Shown piece after piece: positions 27,997 to 35,324 of a stretch of 35,811 nt of DNA. Numbering within the stretch: the first letter of the stretch is position 1; each line of letters opens with the position of its first letter. The notes beneath the pieces were generated by a model. That model searched no databases and had not been told where the DNA came from. It saw only the letters and a program-made list of their open reading frames with translations. The position numbers and the translations under genes are program-made. Origin of the DNA: Actinomycetota bacterium (lineage in GTDB: Bacteria; Actinomycetota; Actinomycetes; Streptosporangiales; Streptosporangiaceae); assembly GCA_021324595.1 (NCBI GenBank), contig JAJPIV010000044.1, forward strand, positions 1 to 35,811. Reading direction: 5' to 3'.

Positions 27997-29262
27997 ATGC
28001 AGACCGGCCTGCGGCAGGGCTCGGCGTGCCCGCCGGGAAGCCGGCGTGCCCGCCGGGCCGTCACCCGGTGGCTGGCCGATCCCCAGGTCAGGAGCGCCGC
28101 CGGGCTGTGGCTCGCGTCCAAGGCGATGCTCGCCGTGCTGGCCTGGGCGGCGAGCTGGGTGATGCGCCCGGCCGGGCAGGCCGCCCCCCTCTGGGCGGCG
28201 TGGGAGCACTGGGACGCGGCGCAGTTCCGCCTCATCGCCGAGCGTGGCTACGGCAGGCTGGCGGGCAGCGACCGGATCGCGTTCCTGCCCGGGTTCCCGC
28301 TGCTGCTGCGCGCCGCGCACCTGCTGATCGGCTCGTGGGCCGCCGACGAGCTCGTCGTGACGTCGGCGGCGAGCTTCCTCGCGGTGCTCGGCCTGATCCG
28401 GCTGGCCGACGACTGCCGGCCCGGCTCGGGCACCCGGGCCGCGGTGTTCCTGCTCGCCTCGCCGGCGGCGGTGTTCCTGTCGGTCGGCTACTCCGAGGCC
28501 GCGTTCCTCGCCGCGGCGCTTCCGGCCTGGCGGGCAGCCCGGGCCGGGCGGTGGACCCGGGCGGCGGTGCTGGCCGCCGTCGCCTGCGCGATCCGGGTGA
28601 GCGGGATCTTCGTGCTGGCCGGCCTGGCCGTGCTGGCGGTCCAGGAGGTGACGTCCGGGCTGCCCGCGGCCGCCCGTGATGCGACGAGCCGCAGCCGCGG
28701 CGCCCCGGGGGCCGCCCGGACCGGGCCGCCCGCCGCGGTCCGCCGGCCCGCGGCGGCCAGGTCGCTCGGGCTCGCGGCGCGGCTGGCGATCCCGCTGCTG
28801 CCGCTGGCCGCCTATGAGGCGTACCTGTACCGGGGGACCGGTGACTGGCTCGCCTGGGATCACGCGGAACGGGCGGGCTGGGGACGGTACTTCGGCGATC
28901 CGGTGCGCACGTTCACCACCACCTGGCGGGCCGCGTTCGGGCTGGAGTTCCGGCCACCGCTGGCATTCATGTTCCAGCTGGAGCTGGCGGCGATGGCGGT
29001 GCTCGCCGGCACGGCGGCCTGGCTCGCCTGGCGGCGCCGGTGGGCCGAGGCGGTCTATGCCGCGCTCACCGTGGCCGCATTCGGGTTCGGGACGTGGTAC
29101 GAGTCGGTGCCCCGGGCGCTGCTGCTGATGTGGCCGCTGTGGTGCGGCCTCGCCGGGCTGGCGGGCCGGCGCCGCCTGGCCGGCTGGCTCTGGCTCGCGG
29201 TTTCCGCGCCGCTGATGGTGGTGACCGCGCTGCTGTACCTATCCGGGAGCTGGGCGGGCTGA
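27997..29262 (+). CDS. PIG-V/GPI-mannosyltransferase 2-like membrane protein
   Basis: A 421-residue GT-C-type polytopic membrane protein. The first loop carries WEHWDAAQFRLIAERGYG and the second RIAFLPGFPLLLRAAH, matching the WDxxxF...FxPxxP pattern of the actinobacterial mannosyltransferase family related to PIG-V; the Asp of WD is the likely catalytic residue. About nine or ten membrane helices are visible (for example 35-58, 97-117, 122-136, 148-172, 186-212, 256-276, 325-345, 350-395, 400-418). It probably uses a polyprenyl-phosphate sugar donor on the outer face. GGGAGG precedes ATG 27997 by 7 nt. Divergent from the dnaK operon. The acceptor is unknown. Confidence 0.8.
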   Translation: MQTGLRQGSACPPGSRRARRAVTRWLADPQVRSAAGLWLASKAMLAVLAWAASWVMRPAGQAAPLWAAWEHWDAAQFRLIAERGYGRLAGSDRIAFLPGFPLLLRAAHLLIGSWAADELVVTSAASFLAVLGLIRLADDCRPGSGTRAAVFLLASPAAVFLSVGYSEAAFLAAALPAWRAARAGRWTRAAVLAAVACAIRVSGIFVLAGLAVLAVQEVTSGLPAAARDATSRSRGAPGAARTGPPAAVRRPAAARSLGLAARLAIPLLPLAAYEAYLYRGTGDWLAWDHAERAGWGRYFGDPVRTFTTTWRAAFGLEFRPPLAFMFQLELAAMAVLAGTAAWLAWRRRWAEAVYAALTVAAFGFGTWYESVPRALLLMWPLWCGLAGLAGRRRLAGWLWLAVSAPLMVVTALLYLSGSWAG

Positions 29263-29270
29263 CCGCACGG

Positions 29271-29288
29271 CCCGCCCGCGGCGGCGGG
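29271..29288 (+). terminator. Candidate stem-loop after the mannosyltransferase-like gene
   Basis: CCCGCC (29271-29276) and GGCGGG (29283-29288) pair around a 6-nt loop, 8 bp after the stop. Short but GC-only. A TAGACT at 29362-29367 may be the -10 of the next gene. Confidence 0.35.
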
Positions 29289-29436
29289 TCCCGTGGTCAC
29301 GGCGGGTTGACCACTGCCCACGGACTGTCCTGCCGGGGCGGCCGGCGGGCGGCGGCGCGGGTAGACTCCCGCAGCAGGCGCTGATGACGCCCGCCCGGCG
29401 GTGCGGCCGGCCGGCCGAGGACAGGTGGATGAGCCC

Positions 29437-31482
29437 ATGGCGTCCGATGCCGCGGTGAGCCCCGCCGCCGGGACCAGCGGTCCCGTCCGGGCCGGCCGTC
29501 CCGGTGCCCGCCGCCCGCGGGCGGTCGCCCTCGTGCTGGCCGGGTACGTGGCCGCCGCGTTCGCCGTCACCTGGCACCTGTGGGCCGGCCCGGCCCGGCT
29601 GGCGGTGGCCGGCAACCCCTGGGACGCGGACCTGTTCGCCTGGTACCTGCGCTACACCGCGGCCGCCCTGGCCCACGGCCACCTGCCCGCGCTGATCACG
29701 ACCAGCCTGAACGCGCCGCGGGGCGTCAGCATGATGTGGAACACGGCCGTCCTGCTGCCCGGCATCGTCCTCGCGCCGGTGACCCTGCTCGCCGGCCCGC
29801 AGGCCAGCCTGACGCTGATGCAGACCGCCGGGTTCGCCGGGTCGGCCGCGAGCCTGATGCTCGTGCTGCGGCGCTGGCGGCTGCGCACCGGGCCGGCCGC
29901 GATCGCCGGGGCGGTCTACGGGTTCTCCCCGGCCCTGGTGCAGTCCGCGATCGGCCACTACGACCTGCAGTTCGCCGTCCTCCCGCCGCTGCTCATCGAC
30001 GCCGGGCTGCGCCTGTTCGCCGTCCCGGCGCCCGGGCCGCCCGGCTCGCCGCCGCGGGTGACCCGGCCGGGGCCGGCCCGCGCCGCCCGGACCGGCATCC
30101 TGCTCGGCCTGCTCGCCGCGGCGCAGCTGTTCGTCGCCGAGGAGACCCTGGCGATCAGCGCGGTCACCGGGGCGCTGCTCGGCCTGGGCCTGATCCTGGC
30201 CCGGCCCGCGGGGCTGGTCAGGTGGGCACTTGCAGCGTGCCGGGCGGGCGCGGGCCAGCCCTCCGGGCCCCGGAGGAGGACGGCCGGGAGCCGGCTGGCG
30301 GCTGCGGCCGGCCGGCTGGCGGCGCCCGCCGCCGGAGCGGCCACCGCGTGCGGCGCGTTCCTCGCGGTGGCCGGGATCGCGCTCGCCACGCAGTTCACCG
30401 GACCGCTCGCGCAGCACGGCAGCCCGTTCTACCCCGACTACTACAAGAACGACCTGACGGTCTTCACCGACCCGTCCGGCTACGTGATCTGGCATTCGTC
30501 GGCCAGCGCGTACGCGGCCTCGTGGCTGCCCGGCGGCGCGCCCGAGCAGCTCGGCTACCTCGGCTGGCCGATGATCGCCGTGCTCGCGGCCGGCACGGTC
30601 GCGCTGTGGCGGGACCGCCGCGTGCGGGTGCTCGCCGTCCTGGTCGCCGGGTACGAGCTGCTCTCCCTCGGCGGCCACCCGGAGATCCACGGGGTGACCG
30701 ACCCGCGCGTGACGCTGCCGTGGCACTGGGTGGAGGGCTGGCCGCTGCTCGGGCTGGCCCTGCCCGACCGGCTCTCGATCTTCGCCGACGGGATGGCGGC
30801 CGTCCTGCTCGCCGTGTTCCTCGACCGGACCTCCGCCGGCGGGCCGGCGCGCCCGCTGCCAGAGCCGGCCGGGGGTGCGCCGGCGGCGGCCGGGAGTGCG
30901 GGGCACTTGCGGGTGCCGGCGGCCGGCGGCCGGCCGGCCGCGCCGTGGCTGGGCCTGGCCCGCGCGGCCCTGATCGCGGCGGCCGTGGCGCCGCTGGTCC
31001 CGCTGCCGCTGCCGGCCGCCGCCGTGCCGTCGGTCCCCGCCGGGTGGGCGGCGGCGTTCGCCGCGCTCCGGCTTCCGCCCGCCGCCCGGGTGCTCGCGGT
31101 TCCCGTCCCGAACGCGGGGCTGACGGAGGCGATGCGCTGGCAGGCGACCACGGGGACGGACATCTCCCTGATCGGCGGGTACTTCCTGGGGCCGGCGGCC
31201 GGCGGGCAGGCCTACGTCGACGGGCAGGGATCCCGGCCGACCGCCAACTACCTCGACTGGCTCTGGCTGCGCACGCCCGCGGGGCGCGGCGCCCCGACCG
31301 GGCCGGTGACCCCGGTCGCCAGGCCCTCCCTCCCGGTGGTGCGCGCGGACCTGGCCTGGTGGCGGGCCGCGGCCGTGGTCGCGGACACCACCCCCGGCAC
31401 CGCCCTGGGCCGGTACCTGACGGGAATCCTCGGCCCGCCCGCCGTGACCGCCGGCTCGGTCATGGCCTGGCGGCTGGGCTGA
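29437..31482 (+). CDS. Large polytopic membrane protein, GT-C glycosyltransferase-like
   Basis: A 681-residue membrane protein with a GT-C topology: helix 1 at about 26-48, then a first periplasmic loop with NPWDADLFAWYLRYTAAALAHGHLPALITTSLNAPRG, where the acidic pair (WDAD) sits as in GT-C enzymes. About ten further hydrophobic helices follow, and a C-terminal soluble part from about 565 (LRLPPAARVLAVPVPNAGLTEAMRWQATTGTDISLIGGYF). Similar actinobacterial proteins are annotated only as glycosyltransferase or membrane protein; I cannot name donor or acceptor. Start uncertain: ATG 29437 with AGGTGG 8 nt upstream is preferred, but in-frame GTGs at 29401 and 29425 are possible. Converges on the GH26-like gene. 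Confidence 0.72.
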   Translation: MASDAAVSPAAGTSGPVRAGRPGARRPRAVALVLAGYVAAAFAVTWHLWAGPARLAVAGNPWDADLFAWYLRYTAAALAHGHLPALITTSLNAPRGVSMMWNTAVLLPGIVLAPVTLLAGPQASLTLMQTAGFAGSAASLMLVLRRWRLRTGPAAIAGAVYGFSPALVQSAIGHYDLQFAVLPPLLIDAGLRLFAVPAPGPPGSPPRVTRPGPARAARTGILLGLLAAAQLFVAEETLAISAVTGALLGLGLILARPAGLVRWALAACRAGAGQPSGPRRRTAGSRLAAAAGRLAAPAAGAATACGAFLAVAGIALATQFTGPLAQHGSPFYPDYYKNDLTVFTDPSGYVIWHSSASAYAASWLPGGAPEQLGYLGWPMIAVLAAGTVALWRDRRVRVLAVLVAGYELLSLGGHPEIHGVTDPRVTLPWHWVEGWPLLGLALPDRLSIFADGMAAVLLAVFLDRTSAGGPARPLPEPAGGAPAAAGSAGHLRVPAAGGRPAAPWLGLARAALIAAAVAPLVPLPLPAAAVPSVPAGWAAAFAALRLPPAARVLAVPVPNAGLTEAMRWQATTGTDISLIGGYFLGPAAGGQAYVDGQGSRPTANYLDWLWLRTPAGRGAPTGPVTPVARPSLPVVRADLAWWRAAAVVADTTPGTALGRYLTGILGPPAVTAGSVMAWRLG

Positions 31483-31531
31483 CCGCCGCGGCGGGGCCCG
31501 GATCGCGGGCTGGCGGGACAGCGGCAGGATC

Positions 31532-32500
31532 TCACCGGTATCCGATCAGCCGCAGGCCCCGGCGGAACGCCGCGATCGCCGCGCGGTGACCCTCGAGCCT
31601 CCAGTCCTGGTGGTAGAGGCTGCCGTGCTGGGCCGTGTCGAACCAGACGAGCCCCAGCAACCGGTCCCGCTTGATCCCGGCGAACAGGCCCGGGATCTCG
31701 CGTGCCTGGCCCGCCACCTGCCCGATCGCCACCTCGGACACAAGTATCGGCCGGCGGGTCACGTGACGCACCGCCGTCACCGTCCGGCCTATCACCGAGG
31801 CGAAGGTGTCGGACCTCGTGAAGTAGTAGCAGTCGATTCCCACCCAGCCCACGTACCTGCTCCCTGGCCACCAGTCGCGCAGCGGCCCGGTGGCCGGGCC
31901 CACCCGGTTGATCGTCCAGATCCAGGTCACGTTGGCGGCGTGCTGGCGGCGGAACAGCGTCACGACATGGCGCCACGCGGCCACCCAGAGGGCGGGCCGG
32001 GTCCGGCGCCAGCCCCACGGGTCCCAGTCCCCGTTCATTTCCGCCGCGAAGCTCAGGAGCACGTGCCAGCCGTAGGCCCTGGCCTGGTCGGCGAAAGCAG
32101 TCAGGTAGTCGTCGAACCTGCCATCAGCGATCGACGCCATGGGGACCTTGCCCGGATTGATCTGTATGAATGGGATGGCCTTGTGCGCGCGGATGGCAAG
32201 AGCGAGGCGAGATGTGAACGGGTCGCCCCAGGCGAGATAGTACAGCACTATATCGGGATTCTTGCCGACCGCCCTGGAGAAGGTCTCGATTGGCCGGTAG
32301 CTCTTCATGGCACCGGACTCGGTGACGCCGAGGTAGGATGCTGCTCGGAGACGGAGGGGCGGAGCGGTCCGACGTGATGCCGTCGTGACAATTCGCGCCG
32401 GCGCCCGGGTTACCGGGCGGGTCGCATACGCGACACTCGCCACGAGCACGAGGAAGGTGGTGGCGAGCAGGACCAGCATCTTGCCTGTCAACCCCATCAT
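31532..32500 (-). CDS. Membrane-anchored GH26-like glycoside hydrolase
   Basis: A 322-residue protein: an N-terminal signal-anchor at about 7-27 (KMLVLLATTFLVLVASVAYA) with no clear cleavage site, a Thr/Arg-rich linker to about 50, then a (beta/alpha)8 glycosidase domain. Clan A features fit family GH26: the acid/base Glu154 in AAEMNGDWDPWG and the nucleophile Glu256 in ILVSEVAIG, with the aromatic WVGIDCYYF strand between. In classical GH26 mannanases a His precedes the acid/base (HEMNG); here it is Ala153. Family members cut beta-1,4-mannan, beta-1,3-xylan or mixed glucans; this one may trim the polymer of its operon partner. ATG 32500 overlaps the GT2 stop (ATGA), with AAGGAGG 6 nt upstream inside the GT2 gene. 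Confidence 0.8.
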   Translation of the reverse strand: MMGLTGKMLVLLATTFLVLVASVAYATRPVTRAPARIVTTASRRTAPPLRLRAASYLGVTESGAMKSYRPIETFSRAVGKNPDIVLYYLAWGDPFTSRLALAIRAHKAIPFIQINPGKVPMASIADGRFDDYLTAFADQARAYGWHVLLSFAAEMNGDWDPWGWRRTRPALWVAAWRHVVTLFRRQHAANVTWIWTINRVGPATGPLRDWWPGSRYVGWVGIDCYYFTRSDTFASVIGRTVTAVRHVTRRPILVSEVAIGQVAGQAREIPGLFAGIKRDRLLGLVWFDTAQHGSLYHQDWRLEGHRAAIAAFRRGLRLIGYR

Positions 32501-34020
32501 GAGGCCTCCTTCACCTGCCTATTGCGCCAGCTCTTGTCGTGCAGCTTGGTCAAAGCGTAGTACCGGAGCGGCAATAGCAGCAGCATGCTCATCAGAGTGG
32601 CCACTGGCGTACCGATGAGCAGGGACTTCGCCTTCTCGCCGAATGGCATGTCGGGGCGTCCGGACAGATAGAGGACGGCCAGCGCGTACTTCACGACGAT
32701 GAAGGACATCACATACGGCAGCGTGACCCAGATGTGCGCTAGCTGATGGTGGAATCCGAAGGTCCACGATGCCAGCGCCCACACGTATAGAAACGGAGCC
32801 GACAGCGCCTGGATGAGCCCGATGGTCGGCGAGATGATGGCGTTCCAGCCCAGCCGCCGGTAGACGAACGGCAACATCCACCACCAGGACCTGGCCCAGC
32901 GCAGGCGCTGGTTGAAGGTACCCCTGATGTCAGATGGCATGTCAGTCTCGACGATCGCCGCGTTGACCCCGATGACCCGTCCCCGCGTGAGCGCCCGCAT
33001 CGTCAGCCAGCGATCGTCGCCGGTGCCGCATTCGACTTCGTAATCAGCCAGGTTGTCATACAGCACGGGCCCCCGGTAGAGGGCGAGCGCGCCGGACGTG
33101 GTCTCCAGCGCGCCGAGCGCGGACCTGGAGGAGCGCATCATGACGCAGGACGCTCCGATGTTCACGTCCGCTGCCCGGGCTATGAGGCTCTCATCATAGT
33201 TCCGGACCCAGATCCAGCCGGTGACGGCTTGGATGGATTGGTCGCTCATCGCCCTCAGGAGATGCTCAAGCGCGTCAGGCCGAGGGGTCGAGTCGCTGTC
33301 GACGGTCAGGACGAAATCGACGTCCGCTGCCCGGAATCCCCGAAGGGCGGTTGCGTGAGCTCCGCGCTTCCCGCGATTAGCCTGTCTGACCCAGTCGACG
33401 CGCGGATGATAGAAGGGAATCACGGGCTCCGCGGACCCGTCGTCCACCACGACTATGCGGTCGAGGGGTACGGTCTGGGCGAGCAGGCTCCGCACGCAGG
33501 CGTGAAGCTTGTCGGTCGGCTCGTTGTAGGCCGGAACGATGGCCAGAACGCGCCCGCTGGCGATGGGTAGATCGCGGTAGCCGCGGCTGTTGGCGTAGGT
33601 GAGCAAGCAGAAGACGATTTCTATCGCGTTGAACGTCCAGTACGCTATGATGACGGTGCTGACAGACAGCCGCGCGGTGATGGCTATCGTCACCGCGAGG
33701 ACGACGAATACCGCCGAGACGATGATGACTTTGAGCGCTCGCGCTCTCGGAAGGTCAGCAGCCGGTAGAGGGCGACTCCAGTCATAGTCGTGATCACGGA
33801 CCCCAAGATGGCGGCGCTGACCAGCCTGGTAACGTCGCTCAGGATAGTGGCGGGCGTTGTCAGGGAAATGGCGCGGGCTGCTGTGCTGATAACGGTGCTC
33901 AGTGCGCGGTGCATGAAGTGACCTGCCGGATTCCGCGGTCGGGACCGCTTCGGCCAGGTAGAGCAGGAGGTCGAGTGCCTGGCTCTGCGAGGCCGGGGTG
34001 GCGTGGTGCAGGCCGGTCAT
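32497..34020 (-). CDS. GT2 processive glycosyltransferase, hyaluronan/cellulose-synthase-like
   Basis: A 507-residue membrane polysaccharide synthase. After two helices (about 97-118, 121-143) the GT2 domain shows VPAYNE (162-167), VVDDGS (191-196), the metal DSDS (241-244), TSGALALYR acceptor segment (308-316), the GTGDDRWLT base-containing motif (332-340) and QRLRWARSWWW (371-381), the QxxRW processivity motif. The arrangement GDDR...TDMP...QRLRWxRSW is closest to class I hyaluronan synthases. Three or four C-terminal helices follow (about 398-425, 430-453, 466-490). It should polymerise and export a chain from UDP-sugars. Start ATG 34020 overlaps the dehydrogenase stop (ATGA). Residues 37-95 look out of frame (see the alternate-frame entry). 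Third-position GC is below that of the core genes. Confidence 0.85.
   Translation of the reverse strand: MTGLHHATPASQSQALDLLLYLAEAVPTAESGRSLHAPRTEHRYQHSSPRHFPDNARHYPERRYQAGQRRHLGVRDHDYDWSRPLPAADLPRARALKVIIVSAVFVVLAVTIAITARLSVSTVIIAYWTFNAIEIVFCLLTYANSRGYRDLPIASGRVLAIVPAYNEPTDKLHACVRSLLAQTVPLDRIVVVDDGSAEPVIPFYHPRVDWVRQANRGKRGAHATALRGFRAADVDFVLTVDSDSTPRPDALEHLLRAMSDQSIQAVTGWIWVRNYDESLIARAADVNIGASCVMMRSSRSALGALETTSGALALYRGPVLYDNLADYEVECGTGDDRWLTMRALTRGRVIGVNAAIVETDMPSDIRGTFNQRLRWARSWWWMLPFVYRRLGWNAIISPTIGLIQALSAPFLYVWALASWTFGFHHQLAHIWVTLPYVMSFIVVKYALAVLYLSGRPDMPFGEKAKSLLIGTPVATLMSMLLLLPLRYYALTKLHDKSWRNRQVKEAS
33690..33914 (-). other. Alternate-frame ORF inside the GT2 N-terminus (74 codons)
   Basis: In another frame, ATG 33914 opens a 74-residue ORF with a plausible amphipathic start and membrane helix (VTRLVSAAILGSVITTMTGV, then ALYRLLTFRERER). 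By hand count its third positions are G/C in 47 of 59 codons (to about 33738), whereas the GT2 frame over the same bases has only about 34 of 59 and reads as an odd His/Arg/Tyr-rich peptide. Flanking GT2 codons are 29 of 35 and about 52 of 62. An AGG lies about 7 nt upstream. This is either a small overlapping membrane-protein gene or the true reading of the synthase after two compensating frameshifts. Confidence 0.45.
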
Positions 34021-35324
34021 AGGCGCTCGCCGGCGGGGAGCACGCCGCGGGTGTCCAGGATCAGCGGCGCGTAGCTGGTCGCGCGCTCGAGGTCGAACAT
34101 GCTGTGGTCCTGGAGCAGCACGGCGAGGTCGGCGAATGCGGTGGCGTAGGCGGCGAGCCGCTCGGCGTTCTCGACGGGTTCCCCGTCGACCAGCCAGTCG
34201 GGCACGTGCGGATCGAGATAGCACAGCCGTGCCCCGGCGCGCCGGAGCAGGCGGGCGAGCGGCACGGCGGGAGTCTCCCGCAGGTCGGCGCTGTCCTTCT
34301 TGTAGGTGACGCCGAGCAGCAGGATCCGGGCGCCGTTGAGCGGCCGGCCGGCCTGGTTCAGCAGCGAGGCGCAACGGGTGAAGACGTAGGAGGGCATCCG
34401 GTTGTTGATCTCGTGGGCGAGGTCAATGAACCGGAACCGATGGCCGAGCGTGCGGACCTTGTAGGACAGGTAGTTCGGATCGATCGGTATGCAGTGGCCG
34501 CCTACACCGGGGCCCGGATAGAAGGCCTGGAAGCCGAACGGCTTCGTGGCCGCGCACCTGATCGCGTCCCAGAGGTCGAGGCCCAGCTCGTGGCTGAGAA
34601 CCGCCATCTCGTTGACCAGCGCGATGTTGACGTGGCGGTAGGTGTTCTCCAGCAGCTTGGCCATTTCCGCCTCGCGGGCGGATGCGGCGGTCACGACCTG
34701 GTCACACAGCCTGCGGAAGAAGGCGGCGGCCACCTCCGTGCAGCGGGGCGTGATCCCGCCCACGATCTTTGGCGTGTTGCGCACGCCGAAGGCTCGGTTG
34801 CCCGGGTCGATCCGCTCTGGCGAGAACGCGAGGTGGAAGTCTAGCCCGGCGCAGAGCCCTGATCCCTTCTCGAGGATTGGCCGCACTACCTCATCTGTGG
34901 TGCCCGGGTAGGTGGTCGACTCGAGTACCACCAGGGCACCTGGCCGCAGCAGCTTCGCGGTCGTGCGCGCTGCCGACCTCACCGCGGTCAGGTCGGGCCC
35001 GCTGTCGGCTGTCAGCGGGGTGGGCACGCAGATCACCGTCACGGCCGGCGTGCCGATGGTAGCGGGGTCGCTGGTGGCCCGGAAGCCGCGTGCCCGCATC
35101 GCCGTCACCTCGGCGTCCGAGATGTCCGGGACGCGGGAGCGCCCATTGTTCAGGCCGGCCACCACCGCCGGGCTCAGGTCGTATCCGGTTACCATCAGCC
35201 CTGACCGGGCGGCCTCAGCCGCCAAGGGCAAGCCCACATAGCCGAGGCCGATCACGAGGAGATCGGGATCCGGATCACCATGCGGCTTGCCGTTCGGCGT
35301 AACTGCGCTCTTCCGGTGGGCCAT
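34017..35324 (-). CDS. UDP-sugar 6-dehydrogenase (UDP-GlcNAc/ManNAc or UDP-Glc dehydrogenase)
   Basis: A 435-residue NAD-dependent enzyme that oxidises C6 of a UDP-hexose twice to a uronic acid. Rossmann motif GLGYVGLP at 26-33; central domain with LAFSPERIDPG (166-175), KLLENTYRHVNIALVNEM (223-240); the catalytic Cys278 in GPGVGGHCIPIDPNYL (271-286); C-terminal domain with LGVTYKKDSADLRETPA. The GVGGHCIPxDP form is typical of the UDP-N-acetylhexosamine dehydrogenases (WbpA/WecC/VipA type) rather than GFGGxCxxKD of UDP-glucose dehydrogenases, so the product is probably a UDP-N-acetylhexosaminuronate. Substrate calls from this motif are not certain. ATG 35324 has GGAAG about 11 nt upstream. 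First gene of a three-gene operon; its TGA overlaps the GT2 ATG. Confidence 0.9.
   Translation of the reverse strand: MAHRKSAVTPNGKPHGDPDPDLLVIGLGYVGLPLAAEAARSGLMVTGYDLSPAVVAGLNNGRSRVPDISDAEVTAMRARGFRATSDPATIGTPAVTVICVPTPLTADSGPDLTAVRSAARTTAKLLRPGALVVLESTTYPGTTDEVVRPILEKGSGLCAGLDFHLAFSPERIDPGNRAFGVRNTPKIVGGITPRCTEVAAAFFRRLCDQVVTAASAREAEMAKLLENTYRHVNIALVNEMAVLSHELGLDLWDAIRCAATKPFGFQAFYPGPGVGGHCIPIDPNYLSYKVRTLGHRFRFIDLAHEINNRMPSYVFTRCASLLNQAGRPLNGARILLLGVTYKKDSADLRETPAVPLARLLRRAGARLCYLDPHVPDWLVDGEPVENAERLAAYATAFADLAVLLQDHSMFDLERATSYAPLILDTRGVLPAGERL

Noticed and set aside
29580-31589. 669-codon forward frame overlapping the GT-C-like gene
   Set aside because: The overlapping frame from 29437 has coherent membrane helices and runs to a proper stop; this one is Arg/Ala/Gly-rich shadow sequence.
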